Source: Chloroflexota bacterium (GTDB taxonomy: Bacteria > Chloroflexota > Limnocylindria > Limnocylindrales > CSP1-4). From it: DNA of 44,264 nt. The notes beneath the pieces are model-generated. The model was not told the DNA's origin and searched no databases. It saw nothing but the letters and a program-made list of their open reading frames with translations. A program made the position numbers and the translations under genes. Below are positions 37,375 to 44,264 of the stretch, in pieces. Position 1 is the first letter of the stretch; each line of letters begins with the position of its first letter. The stretch is taken from NCBI GenBank assembly GCA_012026785.1, contig VEOW01000012.1, positions 1 through 44,264 of the forward strand, given 5' to 3'.

Positions 37375-38159
37375 GCCCAGCCGACGTCCGCGCGCTCATC
37401 CAGTTCTGGAAGCCGCCGCAGGACCGGCGGCTCAGCGGTGAGGCCGCGGAGCGAAGGCTCGGCGAGATCCGCACCCAGGTCATCGAGATGGACCGCGAGG
37501 CCCGCGGCCGCTTCGCCGAGATCGCCAAGGAGCAGTTCGACGAGCAGGATCGCATCCGCGCGGATGTCGCCGGCAGGGCGTCGCAGCTGCTCCTGTTCGT
37601 CGGGATTGTCTTGACGGGGACCACGATCGTGGCGGGCTCCTTCTCGAGCTCGTTGCTGCTGGTGACCGCCCTCACCCTGATCGTCGGTCTCGCGCTGCTC
37701 TACGCCTGCCTGGCAATCGCCTGGCTGGCGGTGCAGGCGCAGCGCGTCCGGGACTGGTCACGGCCCGGCATCACGCCGTCCGATGTCACAACGGTCGTAG
37801 GCCTCGACATCGAGAACGCCGCCCGCACCTACTTCGGCGCCGCGCAAAACAAGCTGGCAGCTGACGACCTCGTCGCTCACCTGCGCGACGCCCAGTGGTG
37901 GGCACGAACCGCGATTGTGCTGGTGGCGATCCTCGCGGTCCTGGCGGTCGCGGCCAGCGCTACCAAGCGCCCCGAAGAGAATGCGACCTGCATCTGCGCA
38001 CCGAGCTCCTCGATCCCGCCGTCCCCGGCGGCGTCGGCGTCCCCACTCATCGCGCCCTCACCCTCACGAGGACCGACTCCGAGCCCTCGGTTGCCTTTTC
38101 CTTCGACCTCGGCCGCGTCGTCAGCTCCGGGTCCAACTCAACCTTCATCCACGCCGTGA
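37371..38159 (+). CDS. three-helix membrane protein of the graspetide-like operon
   Basis: 262 residues from GTG 37371 (overlap GTGA with the ATP-grasp stop). A charged helical N-terminus (1-66) carries AERRLGEIRTQVIEMDREARGRFAEIAKEQFDEQ. Helix pair 71-91 and 94-120 is followed by a cytoplasmic or external loop and a third helix (180-197). The C-terminal ~60 residues are Pro/Ser-rich low complexity. No transporter ATPase or protease motif. Coupling to the ATP-grasp gene suggests a role in export, immunity or anchoring of the peptide. I do not recognise the family. Confidence 0.68.
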   Translation: MSPADVRALIQFWKPPQDRRLSGEAAERRLGEIRTQVIEMDREARGRFAEIAKEQFDEQDRIRADVAGRASQLLLFVGIVLTGTTIVAGSFSSSLLLVTALTLIVGLALLYACLAIAWLAVQAQRVRDWSRPGITPSDVTTVVGLDIENAARTYFGAAQNKLAADDLVAHLRDAQWWARTAIVLVAILAVLAVAASATKRPEENATCICAPSSSIPPSPAASASPLIAPSPSRGPTPSPRLPFPSTSAASSAPGPTQPSSTP

Positions 38160-38294
38160 TCGCCGCGGGCGGAATCCGGGTCGCTGGTCCGGAAAAGGGG
38201 TCCCTGCCATTCGATCGCTGCGCCGGCACTGTCCGCAGGCCCAGCTTGGCCGGATGACAGTCCGCGTTACGGTCGACCGCGATCCATTGATCTC
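38160..38294. other. short intergenic region
   Basis: 135 nt between the membrane protein gene and the DUF4238 gene. I see no clear promoter or terminator; the Pro/Ser-rich C-terminus upstream may be mis-framed, since other frames stay open here. Confidence 0.25.
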
Positions 38295-39395
38295 ATGACG
38301 CGATCAGGCGCACCGCCCAAGGCCCACCACTTCATCCCGGTCGGGCACCTCGCGCGGTTCGGGGAGTCTGGCCGAACGCAGCGGGACGCGAAGCTCTGGG
38401 TGTTCGACAAGCTCACGGGCCGTGTCCGGCACGCGAAGGCGGGCCGCGTCGCCACACAGAACGACCTATACACCTACCGGGTCCCGATGTTCCCACCGGG
38501 GATCGATGGGCTCGATGCCCTAGCTGCGGCGATCAGCGACGCGGCAAACCGTGATTGGTGGGTGGAGACCGACAAGGCCGAAATCGAGCACCGGGGAGTT
38601 CAAGCGCTGGCCGCGCTCGAGAGGATGCCGGCCGGGACTCACCGGCTGACCGAATCCGCGCGGGTCGACATGGTCGCCTACGTGGCACTCCAGCTCACGC
38701 AGCATCCGACAATGATGCGTCGTCGAGCCGCCGCGGCTGTCGAACGCTTCTGGACCGCCGCCGAGCGCCTCGTCAGCCGGGACTCGCCGATCGCTTCGCT
38801 GTTCACCGGCCTCGGACAGGGGGACTCAGTGCTCGGGCTAATCCCAGATCAGCTGAGCCTCGCCCGCGAGCTCAACTACCTGTCGTGGAGCGTGGTCCGG
38901 TGGTTGGACGGGCCAGGACTCGTGCTCGGCGACAACGCCGTGGTTGCTCGTTATCCGGACCAGCCATTTGCCATCGGTGATGCCTGGACTCCCGGGGCGA
39001 CATTCACCGTCCCGATCAGCCCCGCGACCGCAGTCTTCCTCGGAGGATTCGATCCTGGGCTTGTGTTGGTGGAAGATCGACCGGCAGACGTGGCCCGTCG
39101 TGAAATCCCGCTCCTCAACACGATGAGCTGGATCCGAGCGGAGCGACACGTCTTCGGGCTGAGGTGTGAGGACCTCGAGGCCACGCGCGCTGCCCTAGGC
39201 CCGTTTCCCGCCCGACTGGCATCTCCCGACCAGCTCACGGTCCGCGAGTCGGTGCTTCCCCGGTATGCCCTCGACGATTCGGGCGCTCTGGAAGTCATTC
39301 CACCACCCAGCACACTCGAGTACGACCACCAGGCTGCTTTTCGGGAGCGGTTCGCTCGGTCCGGAAAGTCCGCGGTGGGCCGGCAGCGTCGCTAG
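38295..39395 (+). CDS. DUF4238 domain protein
   Basis: 366 residues. The N-terminus AHHFIPVGHLARFGESG and KLWVFDKLTGRV with VATQNDLYTY is the DUF4238 signature (H-H/Y-x-P...L-x-x-F). A later stretch LGDNAVVARYPD and TVPISPATAVFLGG is also typical. Function is unknown; DUF4238 genes are often found in mobile or defence settings. ATG 38295 is used; no strong ribosome binding site is apparent. The next gene starts 10 nt downstream. Confidence 0.8.
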   Translation: MTRSGAPPKAHHFIPVGHLARFGESGRTQRDAKLWVFDKLTGRVRHAKAGRVATQNDLYTYRVPMFPPGIDGLDALAAAISDAANRDWWVETDKAEIEHRGVQALAALERMPAGTHRLTESARVDMVAYVALQLTQHPTMMRRRAAAAVERFWTAAERLVSRDSPIASLFTGLGQGDSVLGLIPDQLSLARELNYLSWSVVRWLDGPGLVLGDNAVVARYPDQPFAIGDAWTPGATFTVPISPATAVFLGGFDPGLVLVEDRPADVARREIPLLNTMSWIRAERHVFGLRCEDLEATRAALGPFPARLASPDQLTVRESVLPRYALDDSGALEVIPPPSTLEYDHQAAFRERFARSGKSAVGRQRR

Positions 39396-39405
39396 TCTGT
39401 CCTCC

Positions 39406-40398
39406 GTGGATGCTCGGGACCTGCGTGACCCTGCTGCAGTGGAACGCCTCATTCGCGCTCGCGTGGAGGTCGACCCGCAGCTTCTTCTGCTCGCCAAGGC
39501 GCATCTGATCGACCACTGCACCGGGGAGATGACGGCTCAGCTCGATGCGTTCACGACATCAATCGGCGCTCGGCGCGTTGATCGCGTCGTCATCCATCCG
39601 ACGGTCGACGTCGAGGCCTCTGTCGATGCCGTCGCACAACACCTCTCGGCGACGGTCGCGCTCGGTGAAGCGGTCTGGGCGCTGATCGGCGCCGGCGCGC
39701 TTGTCCCACTTTCCGGCGGCAACGATGCGCCGCGCACTAATGTCGAGTGGACGACGGTCGTCCCGGGGAGCGGTGGCACCTCGCGCGGCTGGCGGTTCGA
39801 CGACCTCGTCGTGCCCATGCCGCCCAAGTTCGCGGTCGCCCCATCGCGGCGAGCGAGACCGACCCACCTGACCGACGGCGACCTCTACCTCGCCACGCTC
39901 GGCGAGGGCGTCCATCCGCTCATAGTCGAGTCTCTTAGGGACGGCGTCCGCTGCCTCCGCGCCGACCTGTATCTGCCGGCCATCGCCATGCTTGCGAAGG
40001 CCGCGGAAGAAGCGTGGACGCTCTTCGCTGCATCTCTCGCGGCTGTCGCGCCGAAGGACGCAGGCGCCGCTAAGCTAGGGAAGGACGTCGATGCCGGCGC
40101 ACTACACTTCGCGGCCCTCTTGAAGCGTGCGACCGAGCTCTACGCCAGGCAGGACCTGTTCAGCGCGATCGCCAAGGCGTCCGGTGCCTCCCTCGAGGAG
40201 GTGCGCTCAGCGCGGGAGTGGGCCGAGGTCGTCCGCGACAGCCGCAACGTCCTTCATTTCACGGTCGCGACGCCCGTGCCGAACACGTACGAGAAGGCGG
40301 CCGCCCTGTATCTCGGCGCAGTACCGAACCTGCGGCTTCTGTTCGCGGCGACGCGTGAAGCGAACACCGTCGCCGCCGCTTCCAACCCGGGCTCATAG
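39406..40398 (+). CDS. uncharacterised protein with HEPN-like C-terminal helices
   Basis: 330 residues from GTG 39406, 10 nt after the DUF4238 stop. The C-terminal third has VHPLIVESLRDGVRCLRADLYLPAIAMLAKAAEEAWTLF and later EWAEVVRDSRNVLHF. This resembles a HEPN-type helical domain, with a possible R-x6-H in RDSRNVLH. HEPN proteins are often RNases in TA and defence systems. The N-terminal two-thirds are unassigned. An upstream open frame begins at 39265 but would overlap DUF4238 in another frame. Confidence 0.58.
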   Translation: MDARDLRDPAAVERLIRARVEVDPQLLLLAKAHLIDHCTGEMTAQLDAFTTSIGARRVDRVVIHPTVDVEASVDAVAQHLSATVALGEAVWALIGAGALVPLSGGNDAPRTNVEWTTVVPGSGGTSRGWRFDDLVVPMPPKFAVAPSRRARPTHLTDGDLYLATLGEGVHPLIVESLRDGVRCLRADLYLPAIAMLAKAAEEAWTLFAASLAAVAPKDAGAAKLGKDVDAGALHFAALLKRATELYARQDLFSAIAKASGASLEEVRSAREWAEVVRDSRNVLHFTVATPVPNTYEKAAALYLGAVPNLRLLFAATREANTVAAASNPGS

Positions 40399-41176
40399 GG
40401 ATCGACGCGGACGCGTGCAACGACGAAGTACCGGCCGGCCAGTTCCGGTAGCCAGGCGCGGATGATGCGCCCCGCGTCTTCGATGCCGTCATAGGGCTGC
40501 GCATCGATGCCGTAAGCCTCGAGCTTTCTCGACGTTCATGCCGCCCGACAGCCCACCCGATCCATCAGTTGTGAGTCGAAGACGACGAGGGTCCTGTCTG
40601 GGCGCAGTTGTCGGTCCGACAGCAAGTAGGCTCGACCTGCTGGCGGGCTGGATCCGTGCCGTCGATGACGCCCCGCGCGCAGAAAGCCAGAAGGGTCATC
40701 GCCCAGTGGTCGCTGCGCCAGTCGGGAGGTGCGTCGACGGTCGGCCGGCACGATCGCGTCATAGCCGAGTCCGTTCACCACATCGCGCAGCCAGCCTGGT
40801 GCTCGGCGCCTGGGCGCGCATCGGCCTCGTCCTCGCCCCGATCCTCGTGGCTCGGATGGCGCGGCGGGAGTCCGGATCGAGCGTGGCCCGACGGCGGGAG
40901 CGGCTGTTGCCAGCGGCTGACGTGACGGGCTCTCGTCAAGTTGAGTGGAAAAATCGAGTCTCGGGTGGGCCAGACCCGGTGCCCTGAGGATCTCGATCGC
41001 GCCACGAAGCTGCCACACGGGAACAGCGGCCGCGACCGCCGCGTCGGGAAGTGAGAGCGGAGATCACCCGTTTCGGCGACTCTGGGCCTCTATGAATGCG
41101 GATGGACGTCAGGCTGTCGGGGCAAGCAATCCTCGCCTCGGAGGAATCGGGTATCGCCCAGGCTGGAGGGCGATTG
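40399..41176. other. 778-nt region without intact genes; possible decayed reading frames on the minus strand
   Basis: No frame gives a convincing protein. The minus strand holds short protein-like pieces in different frames: NGLGYDAIVPADRR, then PDWRSDHWAMTLLAFCARG, then TLVVFDSQLMDRVG, then KLEAYGIDAQPYDGIEDAGRII. The last flows into RAWLPELAGRYFVVARVRV before 40400. Several indels in one former gene would explain this. The sigma factor's upstream region with an ECF-like promoter occupies the right part. I cannot name the former gene. Confidence 0.35.
41020..41045 (+). promoter_or_regulatory. ECF-sigma-type promoter motif
   Basis: GGAAC (41020-41024), 17 nt and CGTC (41042-41045) match the common ECF -35/-10 pattern. 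It is about 130 nt upstream of the sigma-factor gene, which would fit autoregulation. Confidence 0.42.
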
Positions 41177-41662
41177 ATGCCTGAGTCCCCTGCCGGCGAG
41201 CTGACCTCTGCACAAGCTGAGATCGCGCGCCTTGCGCCGGAGTTGCTCGCTGTGGCGCGATACCTGGTCAGCTCCGACTCGGACGCACGGGATCTGGTGC
41301 AGCATACGATCGAGATTGGTCTGCGTCGGCTTGGGCAGCTGCGCGAGCCGACGAAGATCCGCGCCTGGCTCATTGCGATCGAAACCCGAGAGGCCTCGGG
41401 GTGGCGCAGACGTCTCCGCCACGTGCTTTCCCTCGACGCCGCGGTGCACGAGATCGTCGCCCCTGGTGGCTCGTTCGAGCACCAAGTCACGGTACGGGAC
41501 GCCCTCCGGCGCCTTCCACCCCGAACCAGGGCGGCCGTCGTCCTTCATCACATGGCCGGGCTGTCAGTGAGCGAGCCGGCCGCGGCCCTCAAGGTCAGCG
41601 ACAACACCGTCAAGAGCCAGCTGCGGCTGGGACTTGCCCGACTACGGGAGGACCTCCGATGA
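41177..41662 (+). CDS. ECF-type RNA polymerase sigma factor
   Basis: 161 residues. Region 2 reads ELLAVARYLVSSDSDARDLVQHTIEIGLRRLGQL, and region 4 reads ALRRLPPRTRAAVVLHHMAGLSVSEPAAALKVSDNTVKSQLRLGLARLREDL, with the helix-turn-helix at the end. ATG 41177 follows GGAGGGCG; the frame is open back to 41096 without support. The stop overlaps the anti-sigma gene (ATGA). It directs RNA polymerase to a small regulon, possibly including its own promoter. Confidence 0.88.
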   Translation: MPESPAGELTSAQAEIARLAPELLAVARYLVSSDSDARDLVQHTIEIGLRRLGQLREPTKIRAWLIAIETREASGWRRRLRHVLSLDAAVHEIVAPGGSFEHQVTVRDALRRLPPRTRAAVVLHHMAGLSVSEPAAALKVSDNTVKSQLRLGLARLREDLR

Positions 41663-42663
41663 CAGACCTGTTGGATGATCGGCACGTGCTCGATAATCTC
41701 CGCGAGGTTTTCCGAGCCGACGTGCAGCGAGCCGAACAAGACTTGCTCGAGCAGCCGAGCCCGGTGCGGGTTAGTTCGGCCGGTCGCCACATTGGGGTCC
41801 TGGTCGTCGGCCTCGTGGTCGTCGGAGCACTGGCGATCGCCCTCCGCAGCCCTCTGTTCTCCTCCCTGAGCTCGATCGGCGGGGCCGGATCCTCAAGCGG
41901 CACCGAGCCTTCCGGTGGATCTCCCACCGCCCCTGCCTCGCCGACGCAAACGCTCGCACTGATCGGCGGGCTACCCACCAACCTCAACGGACTCCCAGTG
42001 CTGCGCGGAGACGACGCCCTCACGGCGTTTCGCAGCGCCAATCCAGGCCAGGAGCTGCAGGTCGGTGGGTGGCTGTCCGCCGGCCAGGTCTTATCGTGCC
42101 CGGTGCTTCGCCCCGGTGAGTGGTGGAATCCCTGCCTAGCCATCGGCCTCCACGAGACTTCGGCGAACGGACCGCTGATCTTCGTCTATCCGGGACCATC
42201 GCCGATCCCGACGCCGAAGGTCGAGGCAGGGTTCACGCAACCGATAGTCTTCTCGGTGCACACTGGGGATGCGAGCTGCCCGACCGACAACCTGGACTGC
42301 CACGTCCTCCCGGTCATCGACTCCGTGGCCTGGATTGGTGCAGTCGTCCCAGTTCCAACGAATTTCGGGCCCGCGCCTTCGGGCGGCCTTACCCGAGCTG
42401 ATGCGGTGGATACCGCCCGAGCTTCCGCGAAGGCCAACTCCAGCGGTCCGCTGACACTCGTGTCTGCCCAGGCCGGGCCATATGGGATCGTCGGCCCGAG
42501 CGGCAGCGACGTCCGCGCGGATCGCTGGGTGTGGGCAGTCTTCTTCACCGGGCAATTCCCAGCTCCGGACTGCGCAGACTCGGCGTGCCTGAGCCAGTCG
42601 ACGTTCCTTGTCGTCCTGGACTATCAAAGCGGTGATGTGCTCATCGAGGAATCGCCCGCCTAG
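41659..42663 (+). CDS. membrane-anchored anti-sigma factor
   Basis: 334 residues. A cytoplasmic N-terminus (1-42) reads DDRHVLDNLREVFRADVQRAEQDLLEQPSP. One membrane helix (about 45-66) leads to a Ser/Gly/Pro-rich linker and a large extracytoplasmic domain with four or more cysteines (SCPVL, NPCLA, ASCPTDNLDCHV, PDCADSACLS). There is no zinc anti-sigma HxxxCxxC motif. Overlap with the sigma gene identifies the partner. The sensed signal is unknown. Confidence 0.75.
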   Translation: MTDLLDDRHVLDNLREVFRADVQRAEQDLLEQPSPVRVSSAGRHIGVLVVGLVVVGALAIALRSPLFSSLSSIGGAGSSSGTEPSGGSPTAPASPTQTLALIGGLPTNLNGLPVLRGDDALTAFRSANPGQELQVGGWLSAGQVLSCPVLRPGEWWNPCLAIGLHETSANGPLIFVYPGPSPIPTPKVEAGFTQPIVFSVHTGDASCPTDNLDCHVLPVIDSVAWIGAVVPVPTNFGPAPSGGLTRADAVDTARASAKANSSGPLTLVSAQAGPYGIVGPSGSDVRADRWVWAVFFTGQFPAPDCADSACLSQSTFLVVLDYQSGDVLIEESPA

Positions 42664-42679
42664 CGGGTGTAGGCCGCTA
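42661..42679 (+). terminator. stem-loop at the anti-sigma stop codon
   Basis: TAGCGG and CCGCTA pair perfectly around a 7-nt loop, beginning at the stop codon. No T-run follows. Confidence 0.35.
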
Positions 42680-42695
42680 GAGGCTCATCGAGTGT

Positions 42696-42746
42696 GGCGC
42701 CGGCAGCGTTCTGCCCAACGTGTGGCGCGAGGGTGCTGCCGGCGCC
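42696..42746. terminator. 12-bp perfect inverted repeat between convergent genes
   Basis: GGCGCCGGCAGC (42696-42707) and GCTGCCGGCGCC (42735-42746) are exact reverse complements with a 27-nt loop. The position between two converging genes fits a bidirectional terminator; the long loop is unusual for one. Confidence 0.55.
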
Positions 42747-42791
42747 GGTGTCTACCGAGCGATAAGCCCTAGTCGGGGACCGGCCAATAGC

Positions 42792-43880
42792 CTAGTTGCA
42801 CCGGACCCAGTCGTCAGTGAAGGTCGTCGTAGAGCTCATCGTGTATGGATACGCCATGAGGTAGCCGGTGAACTCGCTGTACATGTTCACCTGGACCTCG
42901 GTCTGCGACCCGAGGCTATGCCAAGTGCCGTCCTTCGTGTAGACCTTGGTGTTGTACCAACCGTTGGTGCCGAAGTTCCGAAGCGGGGTGAGCGAACCGT
43001 TGTAGGTGAGGCGCTCGTCGATGAATTCGTCGGTCCGGCCGTCGTAGTAGGTCGAGACGCTAAGGGTCTTGATCACCGACTTCGAGGTGCCGGTGGTGTT
43101 GTCGGCGACGTAGAACGTTGTCTGGCCGGTCGATGTCTGGATGACCTCGTACGTGTGGATGCGGTCGCCGGCGCGGACCGTCACCCCAGACATCACCGTC
43201 AGATTGATGCCGGCACCATTCGGTCCGAGATACTCGTACCAAGCGACGGGTGTCGAGCTGCCGGCAAGATAGGCCGTGCCGGCTTGAATGAGCTTCTGAG
43301 TGTAAAAGCCGCCGAAGCCCGTCCAGGACGCGAGGGTCGATCCCGAGCACGAGGTCGACAGGCTGGACGGCTGGTGGAAGTCGCCCTGGACGGCGACGTA
43401 GGTATTTGTGCTCCGCTCGGCGATGTAACCAGCCCAGTTGTAGCTTGACTCGTCCGCCACGATCGAGTCCGTGCCGTCCGAGGCCCGGAGCAGCGCGTCA
43501 GCTCGGTAGTCCGTGGCGCACAAGCCGGGATCAGGGTTGCGCTTCCAAGAGGCCATATCGGTCGCCCAGCTGACAAGCTCGGCGGTGTCGGTGGGCCGAG
43601 GCGGCAAGCCGTAGGACGCGAGCTGGGCATCCGTCGCTCCCAGCGGGTCGAATCCAACGGGAGGGATTGGCACGTCCGTCAGGCTCCCATCGTGCTCGAC
43701 GTCGTAGTACGTGTCGGTACCACCATCGCCACGGACACGGGTAGTCACCGGTTTGAGCGGCGTGGTTCCGGGAGGGCAGGCCGCGGCGACGAGCGAGCTG
43801 TCAGCGGCAGTCACCATCTGGACAGGCGCTGCCCCTAGGCCGCCGAGCAACACGGCCAAAATCAGGAATCTGCGCAACAT
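42792..43880 (-). CDS. secreted G1-family (eqolysin-like) glutamic peptidase
   Basis: 362 residues from ATG 43880, which has a strong GGAGGAGG 8 nt upstream (the frame is open further to 44015). Residues 1-26 form a signal peptide. The catalytic domain begins SSYNWAGYIAE near 145 and contains ASWTGFGG and KLIQAGTAY with the candidate catalytic Q199. AWYEYLGP follows near 213, and DEFIDERLT gives the candidate catalytic E285; LTPLRNFG completes the pattern. G1 peptidases are acid-active endopeptidases best known from fungi. The extra ~115 residues before the domain look like a propeptide. The enzyme is probably secreted to degrade external protein. Confidence 0.8.
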   Translation of the reverse strand: MLRRFLILAVLLGGLGAAPVQMVTAADSSLVAAACPPGTTPLKPVTTRVRGDGGTDTYYDVEHDGSLTDVPIPPVGFDPLGATDAQLASYGLPPRPTDTAELVSWATDMASWKRNPDPGLCATDYRADALLRASDGTDSIVADESSYNWAGYIAERSTNTYVAVQGDFHQPSSLSTSCSGSTLASWTGFGGFYTQKLIQAGTAYLAGSSTPVAWYEYLGPNGAGINLTVMSGVTVRAGDRIHTYEVIQTSTGQTTFYVADNTTGTSKSVIKTLSVSTYYDGRTDEFIDERLTYNGSLTPLRNFGTNGWYNTKVYTKDGTWHSLGSQTEVQVNMYSEFTGYLMAYPYTMSSTTTFTDDWVRCN

Positions 43881-43939
43881 GGCCAGTCCTCCTCCAAGGC
43901 AATTCCAGTCGGACCCTGATCGGCGGGGACGCCCCGTCC

Positions 43940-43967
43940 AGCGTCCGCTCCGAACCGCGGTTGTCAA
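43940..43967 (-). promoter_or_regulatory. candidate promoter of the G1 peptidase gene
   Basis: On the minus strand, a perfect TTGACA (43962-43967) is followed after 16 nt by GACGCT (43940-43945), 60 nt upstream of the start codon. The -10 is weak. Confidence 0.42.
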
Positions 43968-44041
43968 GCTAGGAGAACTGCCCATTTGAGCGTCGAGGCC
44001 TCGTGACTTCGCCAACCAACTCTCTTCTCGGAGAGTCGAGA

Positions 44042-44264
44042 TCAGGCTGCTGACACCATGTCTCGCGGGTCGTCGGGGCGCTCGGCCTCGGCGGGGATGT
44101 AGATCCCATCGACGAAGCGGGCGCCGCGCAGCAGCAGGGTCATGAGGGTCAGCCCGCCGTTGAGCGGTCGCCAGCCGAGCTCGAGGCGCTGCGTGATCTT
44201 GAACACCAGGTACAGCGCCGAGTCGCGCCGGCGCATCCGCTTCGACACGTTGGTCCGGAGGCGA
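44042..44264 (-). CDS. possible transposase C-terminal fragment (runs off window)
   Basis: The frame is open to the window edge. The visible end is LRTNVSKRMRRRDSALYLVF, then KITQRLELGWRPLNGG and a short acidic tail. A pattern of RTN, a basic RRR stretch and a WRPLN tail resembles the C-terminus of IS256/mutator-type transposases. The DDE catalytic part would lie outside. This is a resemblance only; the family could be wrong. Confidence 0.4.
   Translation of the reverse strand, partial: RLRTNVSKRMRRRDSALYLVFKITQRLELGWRPLNGGLTLMTLLLRGARFVDGIYIPAEAERPDDPRDMVSAA

Overview
This is a high-GC window (roughly two-thirds G+C by eye) with tightly overlapping genes, frequent GTG starts and at least one likely leaderless promoter. 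The Tad-type pilus cluster has no secretin, which suggests a single-membrane (monoderm) bacterium. Gene content (XdhD/SsnA-type purine genes, CpaB-type Tad cluster, G1 glutamic peptidase) fits an environmental Chloroflexota or Actinobacteriota lineage. That placement is inference; no rRNA or other phylogenetic marker is present.

Layout. (1) 1-6767: a nucleobase catabolism cluster. A fold-type-II PLP enzyme on the minus strand diverges from a plus-strand operon of fused [2Fe-2S]/molybdopterin hydroxylase (XdhD type), SsnA-like amidohydrolase and a ferredoxin-fused dihydroorotate/dihydropyrimidine dehydrogenase-like enzyme. (2) 6810-9071: Mut7-C RNase, a SagB-type oxidoreductase, the C-terminal stub of a radical SAM gene and a tRNA 3'-end-like fragment that may mark the edge of an island. 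(3) 9072-25223: a defence island. It holds a bacterial ubiquitin-like conjugation cassette (E2-E1 fusion, JAB peptidase, a 56-residue partner), a HigB/HigA-like pair with an ImmA-type peptidase on the antitoxin, an AlbA_2 protein, a type I restriction operon (hsdM-hsdS-DUF4268-hsdR-Abi_C), uracil-DNA glycosylase, and a PIN-like DUF4411 / XRE-ImmA module. (4) 25224-35823: a palindromic LexA/SOS-like site and a leaderless-type promoter, then two Phd/YefM-like regulators with no toxin, then a Tad pilus operon. That operon begins with T4SS-like inner-membrane parts (VirB2-like, VirB6-like, PrgI domain fused to TadZ) and continues with tadA, tadB, tadC, flp, tadE, a second TadE/G-like gene, two accessory proteins and cpaB.

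(5) 36020-38159: the most notable locus. A 130-residue precursor carries four copies of a 15-residue Thr/Asp/Glu-rich repeat and is followed, with overlapping stop/start, by a microviridin-type ATP-grasp ligase and then a three-helix membrane protein. This looks like an undescribed multi-core graspetide (omega-ester/amide peptide) system with an N-terminal PLMASFLE motif resembling the microviridin leader motif PFFARFLE. (6) 38295-44264: DUF4238 and HEPN-like proteins, a decayed stretch, an ECF sigma/anti-sigma pair with a GGAAC-N17-CGTC promoter-like site upstream, a secreted G1-type glutamic peptidase, and the end of a possible transposase.

Most operons here are translationally coupled by ATGA/GTGA overlaps. 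Domain calls come from motif recognition only; no database search was run.
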